From Syngnathus acus (lineage: Eukaryota; Chordata; Actinopteri; Syngnathiformes; Syngnathidae): a stretch of DNA of 64,000 nucleotides. Made by a program: the position numbers and the translations under genes. The stretch is from positions 6,631,476-6,695,475 of the forward strand of contig NC_051089.1 in NCBI RefSeq assembly GCF_901709675.1, read 5' to 3'. The notes beneath the pieces are model-generated. The model saw nothing but the letters and a program-made list of their open reading frames with translations, did not search any database and was not told the DNA's origin. Below are positions 24,065 to 36,062 of this stretch, piece by piece (the first letter of the stretch is position 1; the number at the start of each line of letters is the position of its first letter).

Positions 24065-26712
24065 CTCATCCAGAGGAGAGAGCTCGCTCTAATGTGAGGT
24101 GCTGACACTGGCGTCTGCATCAAGAGCAAAAACAAAGTGCAGCACCAGCAAGGCCTCACTTCCTCTTTTTTTGCATGAAAAAGTGGGCAAGTTCCTGTAA
24201 AGGGTGACTCATGCTTTCACCATAAGATCAACAATTGGTTTAGAATATGCATTCATGCACATCAACTCAACATATTATGAAATGATCTCAAATTGCACAT
24301 GACAGAATGCATGGGGAATGTCTTCTGTTGAATTATTGCTCACCGTATAGTACGAATTTGCTAACTTCAGATAATCTGATATACCAATTTTTCCTGATAA
24401 TGATTAAGGGAAATGTGATTTTATGGTATGAGAGCAAGAACACGTAAACACTCCACGATTGAATTGACCCCCGCAGAGTTGATTCGAACACCTCTTCAGT
24501 GTTTGTGTAGCTCCACACTCACCAGAGTTAAGTCAACACTTAAAATAAATATTTAAGAATGGGAGAGACTACATTTTTAAACTTAGATTGCAACAGTAGA
24601 CAAGTAAATCTTCTTAGAGACAGTCAGAGTTAGTTTGACTCTATAAAAGTTTGCCCTGACCAGGATTAAATCTTCTGTTCAAAATCAGTGGCGCTATACA
24701 TAAACCGACTGATCCATCCACGACTCATAATGCAAGACAATAATTAGCAAAAAGTCTCTGCAAATAACAAAATACGGTCAAAAGGACATGAGTTATTTAA
24801 CAAAACTCTGGAATGTCATCATTCTTTTCAATGCAAACAGTCCATCTTTCACTGTTGACCAGTCTCTTCTGTGAGTTAAATAACCTCATTGGCCCAAACT
24901 CTTTTTGTTTGAATGTCAATGTTTCCCCATGATAAGAAGGAAGGAAAGTAGGAGGAAGAAAATGGCGCTGACTGGTCTCGCTCAAAGTGAAGAAGTGCAG
25001 GTGCAAAAATGGAGTTGATCTAATGTTAGAATAGGCCTCTTTGGCACGTGATTGGCATGCAATTAGCTAGCTTGCCATTATCTTGCTATCTCGATCTTTC
25101 TAGCATACATTAAATAATTTAATTGAGAAGGCAGCCTCCTGGTAATTACTATTAGCATATGAGCATTAATAAATCATTGCTATTTTTTTGAATGGGGATT
25201 ACTAGTGTAGTACCTGCAGTTCAATAAGATACAGGTAAAAGTTAAAACAATAAATCTACAGCATTAATATTTGGTTGGTTAGCTTTTTCTATTGAACCGC
25301 ATTACATTTTAAAACCATATTGTTTGTAGTTACTGTTAAGAATGAGGAACAGAGTTACATTCTTTTGCTAAAAAGCTGCAGCCACTTGTTTCTTTTTATT
25401 GAGTATGTATTCTGTATATCATTTACAAAAAAAAAAAAAATGAATTTACAGGATGACCCATGATGAAACCATCTTATTTTGTAGGCACATTTACACTGGT
25501 AACATTTAGTCCAAAACCATGTCTTTTAATCTTTGATAAATTCAGAAATTTGTTAGAAATTAAGAGTTAAGTGACTAAAAAAAAAAAAAAACAATCCAAA
25601 TGCTTCTTGTTTCAATAATCCAAGTCACATCCCAAACACCCTTCCCCAAATAGCGAGCAAGAACCGTCCCATATCAGCATTTCAAACAAGGGTGGTGAAC
25701 CTGGAGGCTGTCCGCCATACACAGCATTCAATTCACAGCGCACTGTTCAATTCCAAAAACAAATCAACCGTCAGACGAACGGTTATTTAAAAAAAACAAA
25801 AAAAAAACTAATCGATGAAAAATAAAACATCTCCAAATTAAAAAAATAGTGATCATGTTGCTTGCTGGTATGTCCCCCCCCCCCCCCCCTTCCCATGTGA
25901 ATAAAAAAGGCAAACCATTTCCATTCACCCTTTTCCTATTTGAAAATGCTAAAATCAGACATGAGATGCCAAATACTCTGAAAAGAATTCATCAACAGAG
26001 AGAGTAGTTCAAAGAAGGAAACCCATCACACTTATACAAAACAATACTTCTTCTTTGTTGCTTACAAGAGAAGATATTAGAACTCCCCCAAAATGTACAC
26101 ACCTAATTATACTCCCCTTGCTGGTTAAATAACGGATGGAAATGATACACCTGACACATCAATACTTCTGTTTGCAGCATTAAAACATTCATGTCCAGAC
26201 TGAAAAATACGAAAGTGACATTCTCTTACATCAGGGTAAGAAGCAAACAAAAAAAATAAAAGGATTTTGCCTACATTTACTGCAGTTCACAGTTGAAAGC
26301 CATAAAATAACACACTAGTACATCAGATGTTTTTGTTTTCCGGAAGAGAACATAAGAATTCTGGAAGGGGAAAAACAAGTAACCAAAGAGCTTTTCAAAG
26401 ACTTGGTTTCTCTGAACGCAACGCATGCTCTTAAAATTGCTCTGCCGACAGCTCGACTACATTGTAGCTCCCTGCCTGCTCAAGCTGCTGCTTTCAATGT
26501 GTGGCACGTACACAAAGAGCATTGGGATCGACAATGCTCCCAGTAGCTTACCTGCGAAGAGTGACGTCGAGGCCCGTCCCGATTGTCCGGCCTCGAGAAG
26601 AAGTGATGGTGGCCGCCCATTGTACTGCATGTACATCGTGAGGGGGAGGAGTTAAAAACACTGTCAACATGTCATGCCTTAGCGGTGGATGCTGAAATTT
26701 GGAGCTTGGTTT

Positions 26713-29700
26713 TCAGGGCTCGGGGTCCTGTTGCATGCGTCTCTCTGCGGCCGCCGCCGTGGATCGACGCCTCAGCGTTGTAGAGTCGAAAAGTGAGAAA
26801 GAGTCTTCCTCCTCGTCCTCTAGGCTGGGAATATCGTCAACCCTCTCCTCTGGACTTTTGGTCAGGTATCTCCTGCAACGGTGGAATGAATGTGTGGGCA
26901 TAAAACGTAAAAATGCTTCAATGCATCAAGATTTGCCCGCCTCTGGTTTTCGAGGTGCCACTGTACCTGCGCGCTTGCTGGATCAGATCCTCTTTGCGTT
27001 GCTTTAACATTGTCTGCCTCTCCTCAGCAGACTTAGAGAAGCGACCGCCTCTGGCTTCCGTGTTGTCGGGCTCACTGGGACCCTCCGCGGCGACGGAAGC
27101 GGTTCCGCTGGGTCCCGCCTGTTCGTCGAGAGCAGGACTCACCTGCAATGCACCGCGCTCAATGGCCTGCAACCATATTCAACCTTTTCATGGTCAACTT
27201 CAAGCAATCCTTAAAATAACTGCATTTTATTTTTACTCGGGTTATCTTCGTGTAGTATTTACACTTGCTTAATGAGCTCCATCAGAGTTGGGTAAGAATT
27301 TGAGAAGAGGACAAGTACTTTTTCATGGCACTGCACTTACCCATGTGCATGCATGTGCCACCTACATGCAAAAGAAGTAGGGATGTTCGATACTACGTTT
27401 TTTTCCAGATCGTTACCGGTACGAGTACTTGAAGTACCGAAATTTTCCCCAAAAACAATGATAGGTAATTTTTTAAAAAGACATCATAATAAAGCAATTT
27501 TAATGAGAATTTTCTAATTTTGAATTTACGATCAGAAAATCACGATACCGTGAAATAAGGCTGGTATCGACACCGATACCTGCTATCTGTACTTGCCCAT
27601 CCCTAACCTTTTGTTTTGCATTTTCAAGCTACATGCATCAACGTTGGCACCAAATGAAACTAACGTGGGAAAGCACAAGTTGACCAATACCAACATAATA
27701 GGCATGCTTGTGCTAAATGAGAATACTTCAAATTTGACAGCTGACAGACCTGTGAAGGTGGAGGGAAAGGCACCTGGATTCGTCCCTCTAGGATGTTGTC
27801 AGTGGTGACCTCTACAGAGCGGGTTAGCTGGAGGTCTTGCATAACCAGGTAGGAGGGGACCTGAGGGAACATCTCCTGGATCTGATGGGCCTGGTGATAC
27901 ACAGGTACAAAAATAATCACAGGGAGTATTTAAAAAAATATAGAGAGAGAAGCTTACCATAGCTGTCAGCTGAGAGTTGTTAGCCTGAGCAATCCCCAAG
28001 ATGTTGGTGGTGTGCATCACTTCTACTGAGAAACTGGGCAACCAGCTGGCAATACGTGAGCCTGTGAGAGAATGCTCGATTAAAGTGACTAGCTCACACA
28101 CTGTGTGGAAAGCGCATTTTTGTGCGTGCAGGCAGGCAGACCGTCAAAGTGGAAGAAGTGATTGTGCTGATTGATGTGCGGTCTCGGATCTGCAGCGGCT
28201 CCGGCGGGGCCGGCGTTGTCAACCATGCGGGTGCCCTGCTGCTGGCCTCTGGCCTGCTCGCCTTCGTCGTTGATGTTGAGCGACTTGCGACAAGTGGGGC
28301 ACGACGTGTCCTGCTCCAGCCAAGAGCGCAAACAAGAGCTGGAACACAAAGAATACACATGCAAAACACCTCAGAAAGGACTCTTTCTTTAGGTCTCGTA
28401 AAATACGACAAAATCAATCTCACTTGTGGAAGAGATGACCACAGGGGAGCTTGCGCGCTGTCACCATGGCATCCCAGCAAATTGCACAATCATCATCATT
28501 CGCTGCCAGCTCCTCGGCAGTGGCAACCGCAAATCTGTATCAGAGCGCATGGAAAATGAATAGTTTGTTTAAAAGGGGAAAAATAGCAAATGATACTTTC
28601 AGGACAATTGATTTCTTTTCACCTGGCCTCCATGTTGTTGATGACACGAAGGTAATTTTTGTGTCTGCGGATGCGGCGCTGCACCTCGTGGAAGAGATAT
28701 CGCAGCTGCATGAAGATGACCAAGCTTGCCATGGACAGCCAGATGTTACCGAAAAGCTGATGGGCCACATATCAAAGAAAAGGTACAACATTACAGGAGG
28801 ATGAGGTACAAGCGGGCGGATGTGTCTGTTCAGTTCCACTTATTGCCTCACCAGCATATGAATGTGATGCATGAGGTCTAGAAAGAGCATTGCCAACTCC
28901 ATGACAAAGTCTGTGTAATAGACATAAGTTCCTTTACTCTCCCATGTTCCTGGGTGCTTTAGGTCCCACAGGTGGATGGAGTAGCTACAAAGGAACAAGC
29001 AGAGAAGGAACATGACAAGTTAAATGACTCAAGGCCGTTATCCTGCGACAATGTCCACTATTAATCAGTTGCATCCAAATTAACAAGTGAAAAAGCTCCT
29101 AAGACAATTCACGCATGCGATATCACGTGGATACTGACCGGCCTTAAGCAGGCTTTAAAGGGACTTACCGCATGATGACGTGTCCTGTGCGAACAGTCAC
29201 CATCAGGCACTGAAGGCAACAGACGAACATATTAGTCTGCTCCGTATAGATTAAATCAAGTGCAAAAAAAAAAAACATGCGATGATGAGCGAGAGAGAGA
29301 GAGACATTTACCTCTGCGGCCATAAAAGAAAGAGTGTGCATTCCATGAGATTCCCCCATCAGACCACAGACCACTGCTAGACCGCAGCAGTCCAACAGCA
29401 GGGAGACAAGCAGACACATGACTCGCACGTGGCTGTTCATGGGAGTGGAGGGCGAGAAGGACAGCTACAACAACAATGACAAGGACAGTTAAGGGTAGAC
29501 TGTTGGTTGCCACAGGATTATTATTATTTTTTTTTTTTTAAACTCAACCAAATATTCATGTTTGTGTGCACAACAACTCGCTGGATTCATAGCTATTTTA
29601 AACGTCATTAAGAAAACACCAAGGCAAAATGGTGGGTTGCCAGATTGCACATTTATCTCACAACTCAGGTTTGGGATTTGAATGTTGGCTCCCAAACAAA

Positions 29701-31033
29701 GATTAGACAAGATGTGCACAAGCCACACTTCACTTTTGCACAGCTCAGTATAAAGTTGAAAAGACAAAATGACACAAGCGCCCAGTTTTGTTTGAAGGAA
29801 GTATTGTAAACAAGAATCTTAATCGAAAAGACAGACAGAGGTCCCTGTAAGGCCTAAGACGGAACCCCATTGAGCGCTATTAATAGCACCAGAATGTTGC
29901 AGCCTATTAGGTCACTCATACATTTTCCCTGGCTACAGAGCAACACGCTCCTGTATCAGATGGTGGAAAACAAAGTATCATATGATGCTTGTGGAGCCGT
30001 GCTTAGCTGGAGGTGTCTTGGAATACAGGGAAACCTCCAAAAACACTTGAAATGTCTTACAAATTGTAAGACATTGTAAATTACAATGGAATATAAATTC
30101 TGGATAATGTAAAATCCCGTAATCTACACTGAACTTTGGTTTATTTGTCAGAACAAATTGGGCCTTTGGGTTTCCGAGGTACAACTGAGTCTGTAAAAAA
30201 TAAAAAATAAAGTATGTGATAAAGAAAAAAAACTTACATATTCAAATCGGTCCTTGCAGAGCTGCACCATGAGATGAAGAAAAACCAGTGCTGAGAACCA
30301 CAGACACCACATAACCACCTCCTCCACTGTCTGTACGTTCAGCACGCCAAAAATGAATATAAACTTGTAGAAGATGAAGTTCCAGAACTTGTCCTTGAGA
30401 TGCTGGTGGAGTTCAAGTTAAGAGAGAGTCAGAAACAACACTCATCTTTGCTTAGACTTGGGGATATTAGTATGGCAAACTCACCTGTTTCTCACTGACT
30501 CGGAGAGGGCCAAACACCAAATACTGGATCATTTTTGCGATTAACATTAAAAAACAGCAGACTGTGTTCACTAGCACCTAAAAGGAGAACAAAAGCAGAG
30601 ATTTCAAAAATATATATAATCACAGGTTCTGCATTAAATGTCTGTGGGCCATATCCAGCCCTCCATGTTTTATAATGGGTGCCACAACGTTCCCTTGATT
30701 TCTGCTCAAAATAGCCAAAAAGATAAAAAACAAATTCAGGAACGATTGTGTAATATGTGGGGCCAATTATAAACTCACCCATACAAAGAGGCTGTCTGTC
30801 ACCAGATACCATAAGACAGTGGTTGCCAGTTCTGTGTTACTAATATCATTATTCAAATGTTCTAGATCCATATCCGTGGGCGTTGGGGACTCATCCGCTT
30901 CCAAAGATCCGAAGCCAGGATCGGTCACAGTGGTATAGGCGCTGAAGATGCTCCCTGCCAGCAGAACCACCGTCAACGCCGTGTAGGTCTGCAGACTGGG
31001 CCATGGGAACCTCTCCAGAAATAGCAGAGGCAT
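26713..31033 (-). CDS. amfr: AMFR/gp78, ER membrane E3 ubiquitin ligase
   Basis: Polytopic ER ubiquitin ligase of ER-associated degradation, acting with UBE2G2 and p97/VCP; known substrates include HMG-CoA reductase and INSIG1. Coding exons: 30779-31033, 30485-30577, 30238-30402, 29312-29464, 29169-29209, 28852-28984, 28623-28756, 28424-28534, 28142-28338, 27958-28061, 27750-27890, 26967-27166, 26713-26872. Phases agree; 628 residues (human 643). The start [14 protein letters not shown] is essentially identical to the human protein. Multiple membrane helices fill residues 1-310. The RING is near 338-376 (CAICW, CGHLFHNSCL, CPTC), the CUE domain near 456-500 ([11 protein letters not shown]), the UBE2G2-binding region near 549-577 ([16 protein letters not shown]) and the C-terminal VCP-binding motif at [15 protein letters not shown]. 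Exon 9 uses a weak donor, GTCTGC. A candidate polyadenylation hexamer is near 25.4 kb. Teleosts may carry two amfr copies and I cannot tell which this is. Confidence 0.95.
27378..27606. mobile_element. MITE with TAGGGATG termini in amfr intron
   Basis: The element starts TAGGGATGTTCGATAC and ends with CCCATCCCTAA, which inverted is TTAGGGATGGG. The interior has many ATACC/GGTAT units (ACCGGTACGAGTACTTGAAG, TGGTATCGACACCGATACCT). This is a familiar short non-autonomous fish element. It lies in the amfr intron between 27166 and 27750. Confidence 0.6.
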
Positions 31034-31416
31034 TTCTGCGCCGAGCGTTCTTTCCCCTTGTTAAAACTGTAGTTTGTCCCCAGTTGAGACCTTTAAAAGC
31101 ACAAGTTCGTTAACTGAGGTGGCATCCAGGAGTTTTGTAAAATGCAGATTGCAATTGCATGACTACATTGACGATGGGCTGGTTCTGATAAACGAATACG
31201 TTTTGTGCTAGGAATGCTGAGAATGACGTTAAACAGGTGAGACGTTTACCTGTTAGCACGACGACCTAGCCTGCCGAGTTTATCCATGCACCAAGCCCTC
31301 CCCTTCGGAACATATTTAGCTCATTTATTTACACTCCTTTCAAATAAACCAAGTGAGTTTCTCAGCGCCACGCTGAATAATACCGAATCCAACGTTGGAT
31401 TTGAGCTTTTCGCACG

Positions 31417-31475
31417 GCTAACGTCAGCTAACATTAGCTTCTAAGTTGGCTAACATTAGCTACTTTGCTAATCAC
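31417..31475. promoter_or_regulatory. GCTAACATTAGC cluster near amfr 5' end
   Basis: GCTAACGTCAGCTAACATTAGC, with a further copy of GGCTAACATTAGCTAC and a GCTAA, packs five GCTAA/TTAGC units into about 60 bp. If the amfr 5' UTR exon ends at 31513, the cluster is 37-95 bp into intron 1. Confidence 0.5.
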
Positions 31476-31512
31476 TAGATGAGACATTGACACGCATTAA
31501 ACTTTCACTTAC

Positions 31513-31715
31513 ACAATCTCATATACAATGTCCAACCTGCGCGTTGTATCGAGCGCAGCGGGTTTTAGGAGTCTTCCATGAAAAACATTGTCAACATCGT
31601 CATGTTTATTTCGCCGAGCAGCTGCCAAAGAAGGGGGAGGCTCCTGTCTTCTGCGCCTTGTCACTACGTCATCATTTTCGAGATCGACGTCCCTAGTCAA
31701 AACATATGTTCGCAT
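31513..31715 (-). other. amfr: Probable 5' UTR exon of amfr
   Basis: On the minus strand a strong donor, GTAAGTGA, begins at 31512. A matching acceptor (CAAACTACAG) lies about 33 bp upstream of the amfr start codon, so a noncoding first exon here is plausible. The upstream end is unknown; the limit given is arbitrary. Confidence 0.35.
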
Positions 31716-31777
31716 CTGTAGTATTACTAAAATTGCTTACGATCATTCGTATCTGGTTTGCTTTCTGTCATACGTTT

Positions 31778-31866
31778 ACTATTTCCGTATGTATCTTGAA
31801 AAAAAAAAAGCCATTTATGGCTCACTATTTCCGTATATATCTTAAGAAAAAAAATGCCATTTATGG
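31778..31866. repeat. Two-copy tandem repeat, about 46-bp unit
   Basis: ACTATTTCCGTATGTATCTT, an A-run and GCCATTTATGG are followed by ACTATTTCCGTATATATCTT, an A-run and GCCATTTATGG. This is a local duplication in the amfr-gnpnat1 intergenic region. Confidence 0.9.
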
Positions 31867-32565
31867 TTATAGATGTGAACTCAGTTTCATTGAATTCATA
31901 ATGAAACGCAATACATACCTCTGTATTTTAGCAATCGCAACTGTGAGGCTGCGCTAACCACAATGCTATTATGCAGTCAGGAAAAGCAACAATTATATGA
32001 CAATTAAATTATTTCATTAAGTGTTGGTGCTTTGTTTGTGTACAGGAAAAAAACAGTAGTGTTTAGATTTCAGGGTTAAATTTGTAGGAGTTGATTTTAA
32101 CTCTAATAATGTCATTTGAACATTTGCAGTGTAGTGGTGTGCGTTGTCAATATTATTTCGCAAATTTTATAATGTCAGATTAATTCTGCAGAGTTTTAGT
32201 GTTAGATTTTGTCCCAGTTCTTTATTTTTAATATCACATACTGACTGTCATTTCCGATATTTTTCAATAATTGGAAAGACGCCTCGCAATTTACGACGGG
32301 CCCGCACCAGCATGTGCTCATAAATAGAAATAAGAATGATATTTTTGTGAGAACATTTTTCCATATAAATGTTTATTTTACTTTTAACTACCGTGGAAAT
32401 ATTGATAAGTGATAAACTATCGTGCCTTCCGACAGGTACACATTTCATTTGTGTACCAAATGATACGTGGTGGGTACTGTACAATGCTTGGTTGGTTTCA
32501 TAAATCATTTAACTATTAAAAAATGAATAATAATAATGTAATTTAAAAAAAAAAATAATAATGAA

Positions 32566-32573
32566 TGACGTCA
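32566..32573. promoter_or_regulatory. Palindromic CRE in gnpnat1 promoter
   Basis: TGACGTCA is an exact full cAMP-response element (CREB/ATF site), about 220 bp upstream of the 5' UTR exon donor of gnpnat1. Confidence 0.55.
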
Positions 32574-32604
32574 TCGGGGTGCGACTACAACCACTGGAAC
32601 TTTG

Positions 32605-32612
32605 CCACGTCA
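32605..32612 (-). promoter_or_regulatory. UPRE-type element in gnpnat1 promoter
   Basis: CCACGTCA on the plus strand is TGACGTGG inverted, the consensus unfolded-protein-response element bound by XBP1s/ATF6. It lies 32 bp from the CRE. XBP1s is known to induce hexosamine-pathway genes including GNPNAT1 in mammals; conservation of the control here is inference. Confidence 0.5.
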
Positions 32613-32619
32613 CAGTGTG

Positions 32620-32790
32620 TCAGACGCAAACACCCACGGTGGTGGTGTGGCCATTCAAAAATGCTTCATTTCGAAAGCGAATTATATTGCTTGACCAACT
32701 CGGCATTTTGTAGAAGAGTTTAACTACGAAGCTACCTTAATTCGTTGCGGAAATTCCACTCTGTCGTTTGTTCTTGCTTGCTGTTTACCG
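32620..32790 (+). other. gnpnat1: 5' UTR exon of gnpnat1 (start approximate)
   Basis: Sequence ending GCTTGCTGTTTACCG abuts a consensus donor, GTAAGTAC, at 32791. The coding exon at 33595 has an acceptor (TTTCCCAG) only 14 bases before the ATG, so a separate noncoding first exon is expected. The 5' limit is not determinable. Confidence 0.5.
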
Positions 32791-32798
32791 GTAAGTAC

Positions 32799-32827
32799 TT
32801 TAGCTAGCCGGCTAGCCGCTTAGCATC
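32799..32827. promoter_or_regulatory. GCTAGCCGGCTAGC palindrome in gnpnat1 intron 1
   Basis: A perfect 14-bp palindrome, GCTAGCCGGCTAGC (32803-32816), sits in a TTAGC/TTAGCA context beginning 9 bp after the first exon. Confidence 0.55.
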
Positions 32828-33608
32828 TACATTTAAATAAATGTGGGCATTTGGAGTGGTGACAGTTTTGCTTTTTCTTGCCACGATTTAGTGTCAATCT
32901 AGAACTCGTTTCATGCGTTCTTATTTGACATTTGAATTGAGAGTTGCTACTACTCAACATCAAATTAGAAGGGGTCCAATGATTTTATTTGGAAATAGTT
33001 TTGATCGAACAAAAACAGGCAGTACTTGAAGGGAAAGGAAACAAAATGAACTTTGAACACATTGGACTTTCAAACAACTAATAAAGTTAAAACCTATCCC
33101 TCCTGAGGATTTTATTGTTCAGGCTTTATCGAATTTATTTGACAGATATCAATTAGTTAGATAACATTAAGTAACACCTAATTACATCAGTTTTGAGGAT
33201 AATTTATTGCAGGGCTGTTTGTATTTGATCGTATTGGTCTTGTTGGGGTGTAACTAGTTGCTTTCTGTGGAACAGTCATACGAGTCAACAGCAACACGCT
33301 AGATTCTCTTGCTATGGTAACCTCAATCAACGGCTGAGTGTTTCGTGGTGATGGTTGTGTTGAATGAGGTCTTTGTGGGATGGGCTCATATCCCAGTTGC
33401 TATCCTGTTCTGGGACCTGGCCCATATCCTGTATAGACAAATAGGATTTTATGACAGGCTGAGAATTTGTGCGACAGGTCAAGGTTCAAACAAGCAGTCG
33501 TTATTGAAATTCTCTGTTATCCTTTTACACATACGCACATTCATGGGTGTGTATTCTCTGCATGAGCTCATTTATATTCTTGTGGGTTTCCCAGGCCAAG
33601 GTTGTGGA

Positions 33609-34712
33609 ATGCTGCTGGACGAGACTCCATTGTTTGATCCTTCTCTGCTTCGGGAGTTAGATTGGAGCAACAACAGTGTCTCCTTCTCCCCCCTCATCTC
33701 GCCCTCCAACCCGGGCCAAGGCTTGGTGCTCAGGCCCCTCTGCCCTGCCGACTTCAACAGGGGTGAGTGACCCTATATGAATCATCCGCTAAAATGGCCC
33801 AGAAATTTGAGGTTCTTACTCCAACATGTTTCTTGTTTTTGTCTATCAGGGTTCTTTAAGGTTCTATCTCAATTAACCGAGACGGGTGATGTCTCCGCAG
33901 ACCAGTTTATAAGTAAGTCAAAGTTACTCGACTCAATGAAAATGATCCTGAGCAGCTGTAGCTTAACAGTGTCTCTGAAAATCAGTTCAAATTTCTTCCG
34001 AAATCGTAATAAGCGGAATTATTATTTTTTTATCTTTCAGAAAAGTTTGAACACATGAAAAAAACAGGGGACTACTATGTGGTGGTGGTAGAGGACACCA
34101 ATCTTGGACAAATTGTGGCAACGGCCACTTTAATCACGGAGCATAAATTCATTCATTCTTGTGCAAAGGTACGTTTGTGACTTTATGAAAGTGCATTTAA
34201 ATACCTTCATACTAATGAGATGACCGAAGACCCTGAGGTGCGAATGCTCCATACAAGTGGACTGTTGAGCTTGAACTCAATTTGTGGAGGTGTTTGTTTG
34301 CAGAGAGGCCGAGTGGAGGAAGTAGTGGTTAGTGACGCGTGCAGAGGCAAACAGCTGGGAAAATTGTGAGTGTACCACTTGGTCACGCACTTTTGTTACC
34401 TCCGCCCAAAAGGAAATGCTAATGTTTGACCACAAACATCTTTTCTCATAAGATGATCAATGTTGCTGAAGGATATTTACCACAAGTATTGTGCTTGGTT
34501 ATTGGAAGAGGACTTGGTTTGTCTTCCTCCTTTAATTTCCTCCCTGTCCTTTTCTCTCCCACAGGTTAATGTCCACACTGACACTACTCAGCAAAAAACT
34601 CAATTGCTATAAAATCACACTGGAATGCGCACCCAAAAACGTTGCTTTCTATCAAAAGTTCGGTTACGGCGCTTCAGACGAGACTTACATGCAGTGTCGC
34701 TTTTCCAATTGA
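33609..34712 (+). CDS. gnpnat1: Glucosamine 6-phosphate N-acetyltransferase
   Basis: GNAT-fold enzyme of the hexosamine pathway: acetyl-CoA plus glucosamine-6-phosphate gives N-acetylglucosamine-6-phosphate on the way to UDP-GlcNAc. Coding exons: 33609-33762, 33850-33912, 34041-34168, 34304-34365, 34565-34712. Phases agree and the product is 184 residues, the same as human. The start [14 protein letters not shown] aligns with human MKPDETPMFDPSLL. The family blocks [54 protein letters not shown] and [16 protein letters not shown] are intact. The acetyl-CoA loop RGKQLGKLL lies at about 129-137. It faces amfr head to head across about 2.5 kb. Upstream in-frame sequence before 33594 is intronic, since a clean acceptor precedes the ATG exon. 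Confidence 0.96.
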
Positions 34713-35046
34713 GGAAGTCTGGGCTCCGAGCGCAACTTCCCACGCTGACCTCTGACGAGGAGAACATTATGGTGGTTCGGAGTGCGTCATTTAGAAACCG
34801 AGTCATCTCGAAGAGTAACATCATGACTTCACAGCTGAAGTAAACTAAAACATGTGTTGAACCCCCACCCCACCCCACCCCATCCTTCTTTTGTTTTGGT
34901 AACCGTGGCTACCTCACTACAGCAGAACTGAACACGGGATCATCAATGTCTGTAAATGTCTTTTTTTTTGTTACAATGGTAACAGAAACTTTGAATGAAA
35001 TCAGCCAGGCATTTAGCTATTTCCTTGAAGCATCCAATAATTCATC

Positions 35047-35052
35047 AATAAA
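35047..35052 (+). terminator. Polyadenylation signal of gnpnat1
   Basis: AATAAA lies about 335 bp past the gnpnat1 stop codon, the first canonical hexamer downstream on this strand. Confidence 0.5.
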
Positions 35053-35993
35053 TCATTGTGAAAGGCAAGTAACCAAAGAACAATAATCAGATCTGAAAAA
35101 TGACAATGATCTCGGCGAAGGTGTAAATCCCATAGGATTTAAAATCGGTGTAAGCCAACAGAAGTTTATGAACATTCAATGTCATTAACGGTTTATTTTT
35201 GTAACGCTGCGATGATTACATTTGTGATGGGTGGGACGGATTATTCAAAAGTTAGATTTGTAAATTCATATTTAAGTGACTTTTTTTTTTTTTGTTGGGC
35301 TTTGGGAATGTATTTAATGTAATTTATTGCCAAATATGTACAAAAGTAAATAAAACAGCAGTAAAATACAGCATACCACCAGTCTATTTTTTTTTGTGGT
35401 TGAAATCTGAGGGCAGCACAGATGCTTCTTAATCTGAAACTCATTTTTCAACAATCTCTTCTTTGCATGCTCTTTCCATACTTTTGTATCTCATCTTAAT
35501 AATGTTCCAAATACAGTTTAAAGATTTTCAGTGACTCTTAACTTCTTAGGTAAATGGAAATGAAAAAATCGAATGGATTCAGTCAGAACTTTTATTATGT
35601 AACAATTTAATCCTATCCAACATTAAGCCTGAAATTAGTTGTTAATCCTATGACACCAAAATAAAGGCATTAACTATCTCTCTTGGTTAAGTCTTGCAAT
35701 GGGCGACGTCCTGGCCACTTTCCCTTTTCCTGCCTGCCCCCTTCCGGTCATCTACACAAATTCAAGTATCGAAAGTGCATTATTGCAATACTGTCCCGCT
35801 GCAAATGCAAAAATGCTTTAAATACTATAAAATTGCAAAAACTTTTTCAGTGCATTCAGCTCAAGAAACAAGAACAAAGTTATCAAATTTACTCATTCCC
35901 AACAGACCTCTACGTCTCAGACATGAGCGGTCTCCTATCCCTCCCCCACTTAGAAAAAGGTTCAAATGTCTACATTTTTAATCCCATTAAAAA

Positions 35994-35997
<4 letters not shown>

Positions 35998-36027
<30 letters not shown>
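35998..36027. repeat. A30 homopolymer
   Basis: About 30 consecutive A, 36 bp from the styx stop codon, within its 3' UTR (T-tract in the transcript). Confidence 0.9.
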
Positions 36028-36029
<2 letters not shown>

Positions 36030-36062
36030 GCAACACGCTAAGTAGCTAAATGTAAGCAAGGC

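Larger units (their letters stand above)
34713..36062. other. 3' UTR/intergenic stretch between gnpnat1 and styx
   Basis: Convergent 3' ends. It contains an (ACCCC)n run at about 34862-34882, the gnpnat1 AATAAA at 35047, a TTTATT at 35591 that could be the styx signal, and an A30 tract. The piece at 35690-35810 (GGCCACTTTCCCTTTTCCTG, CCCCTTCCGGTCATCTACAC) faintly resembles a LINE 3' coding end. No gene is seen. Confidence 0.5.

Noticed and set aside
24655-24720. Possible tRNA or tRNA-SINE
   Set aside because: No B box matching GGTTCRAATCC and no cloverleaf arms could be drawn.
26942-26964. TIR-like word GGTTTTCGAGGTGCCACTG as an insertion in the last amfr intron
   Set aside because: The intron is only about 95 bp and no partner end exists; at most a scrap.
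33345-33594. In-frame upstream extension of gnpnat1 with possible hydrophobic start
   Set aside because: A clean acceptor (TTTCCCAG) at 33594 shows this is intron; human GNPNAT1 starts at the MLLDETP-equivalent methionine.
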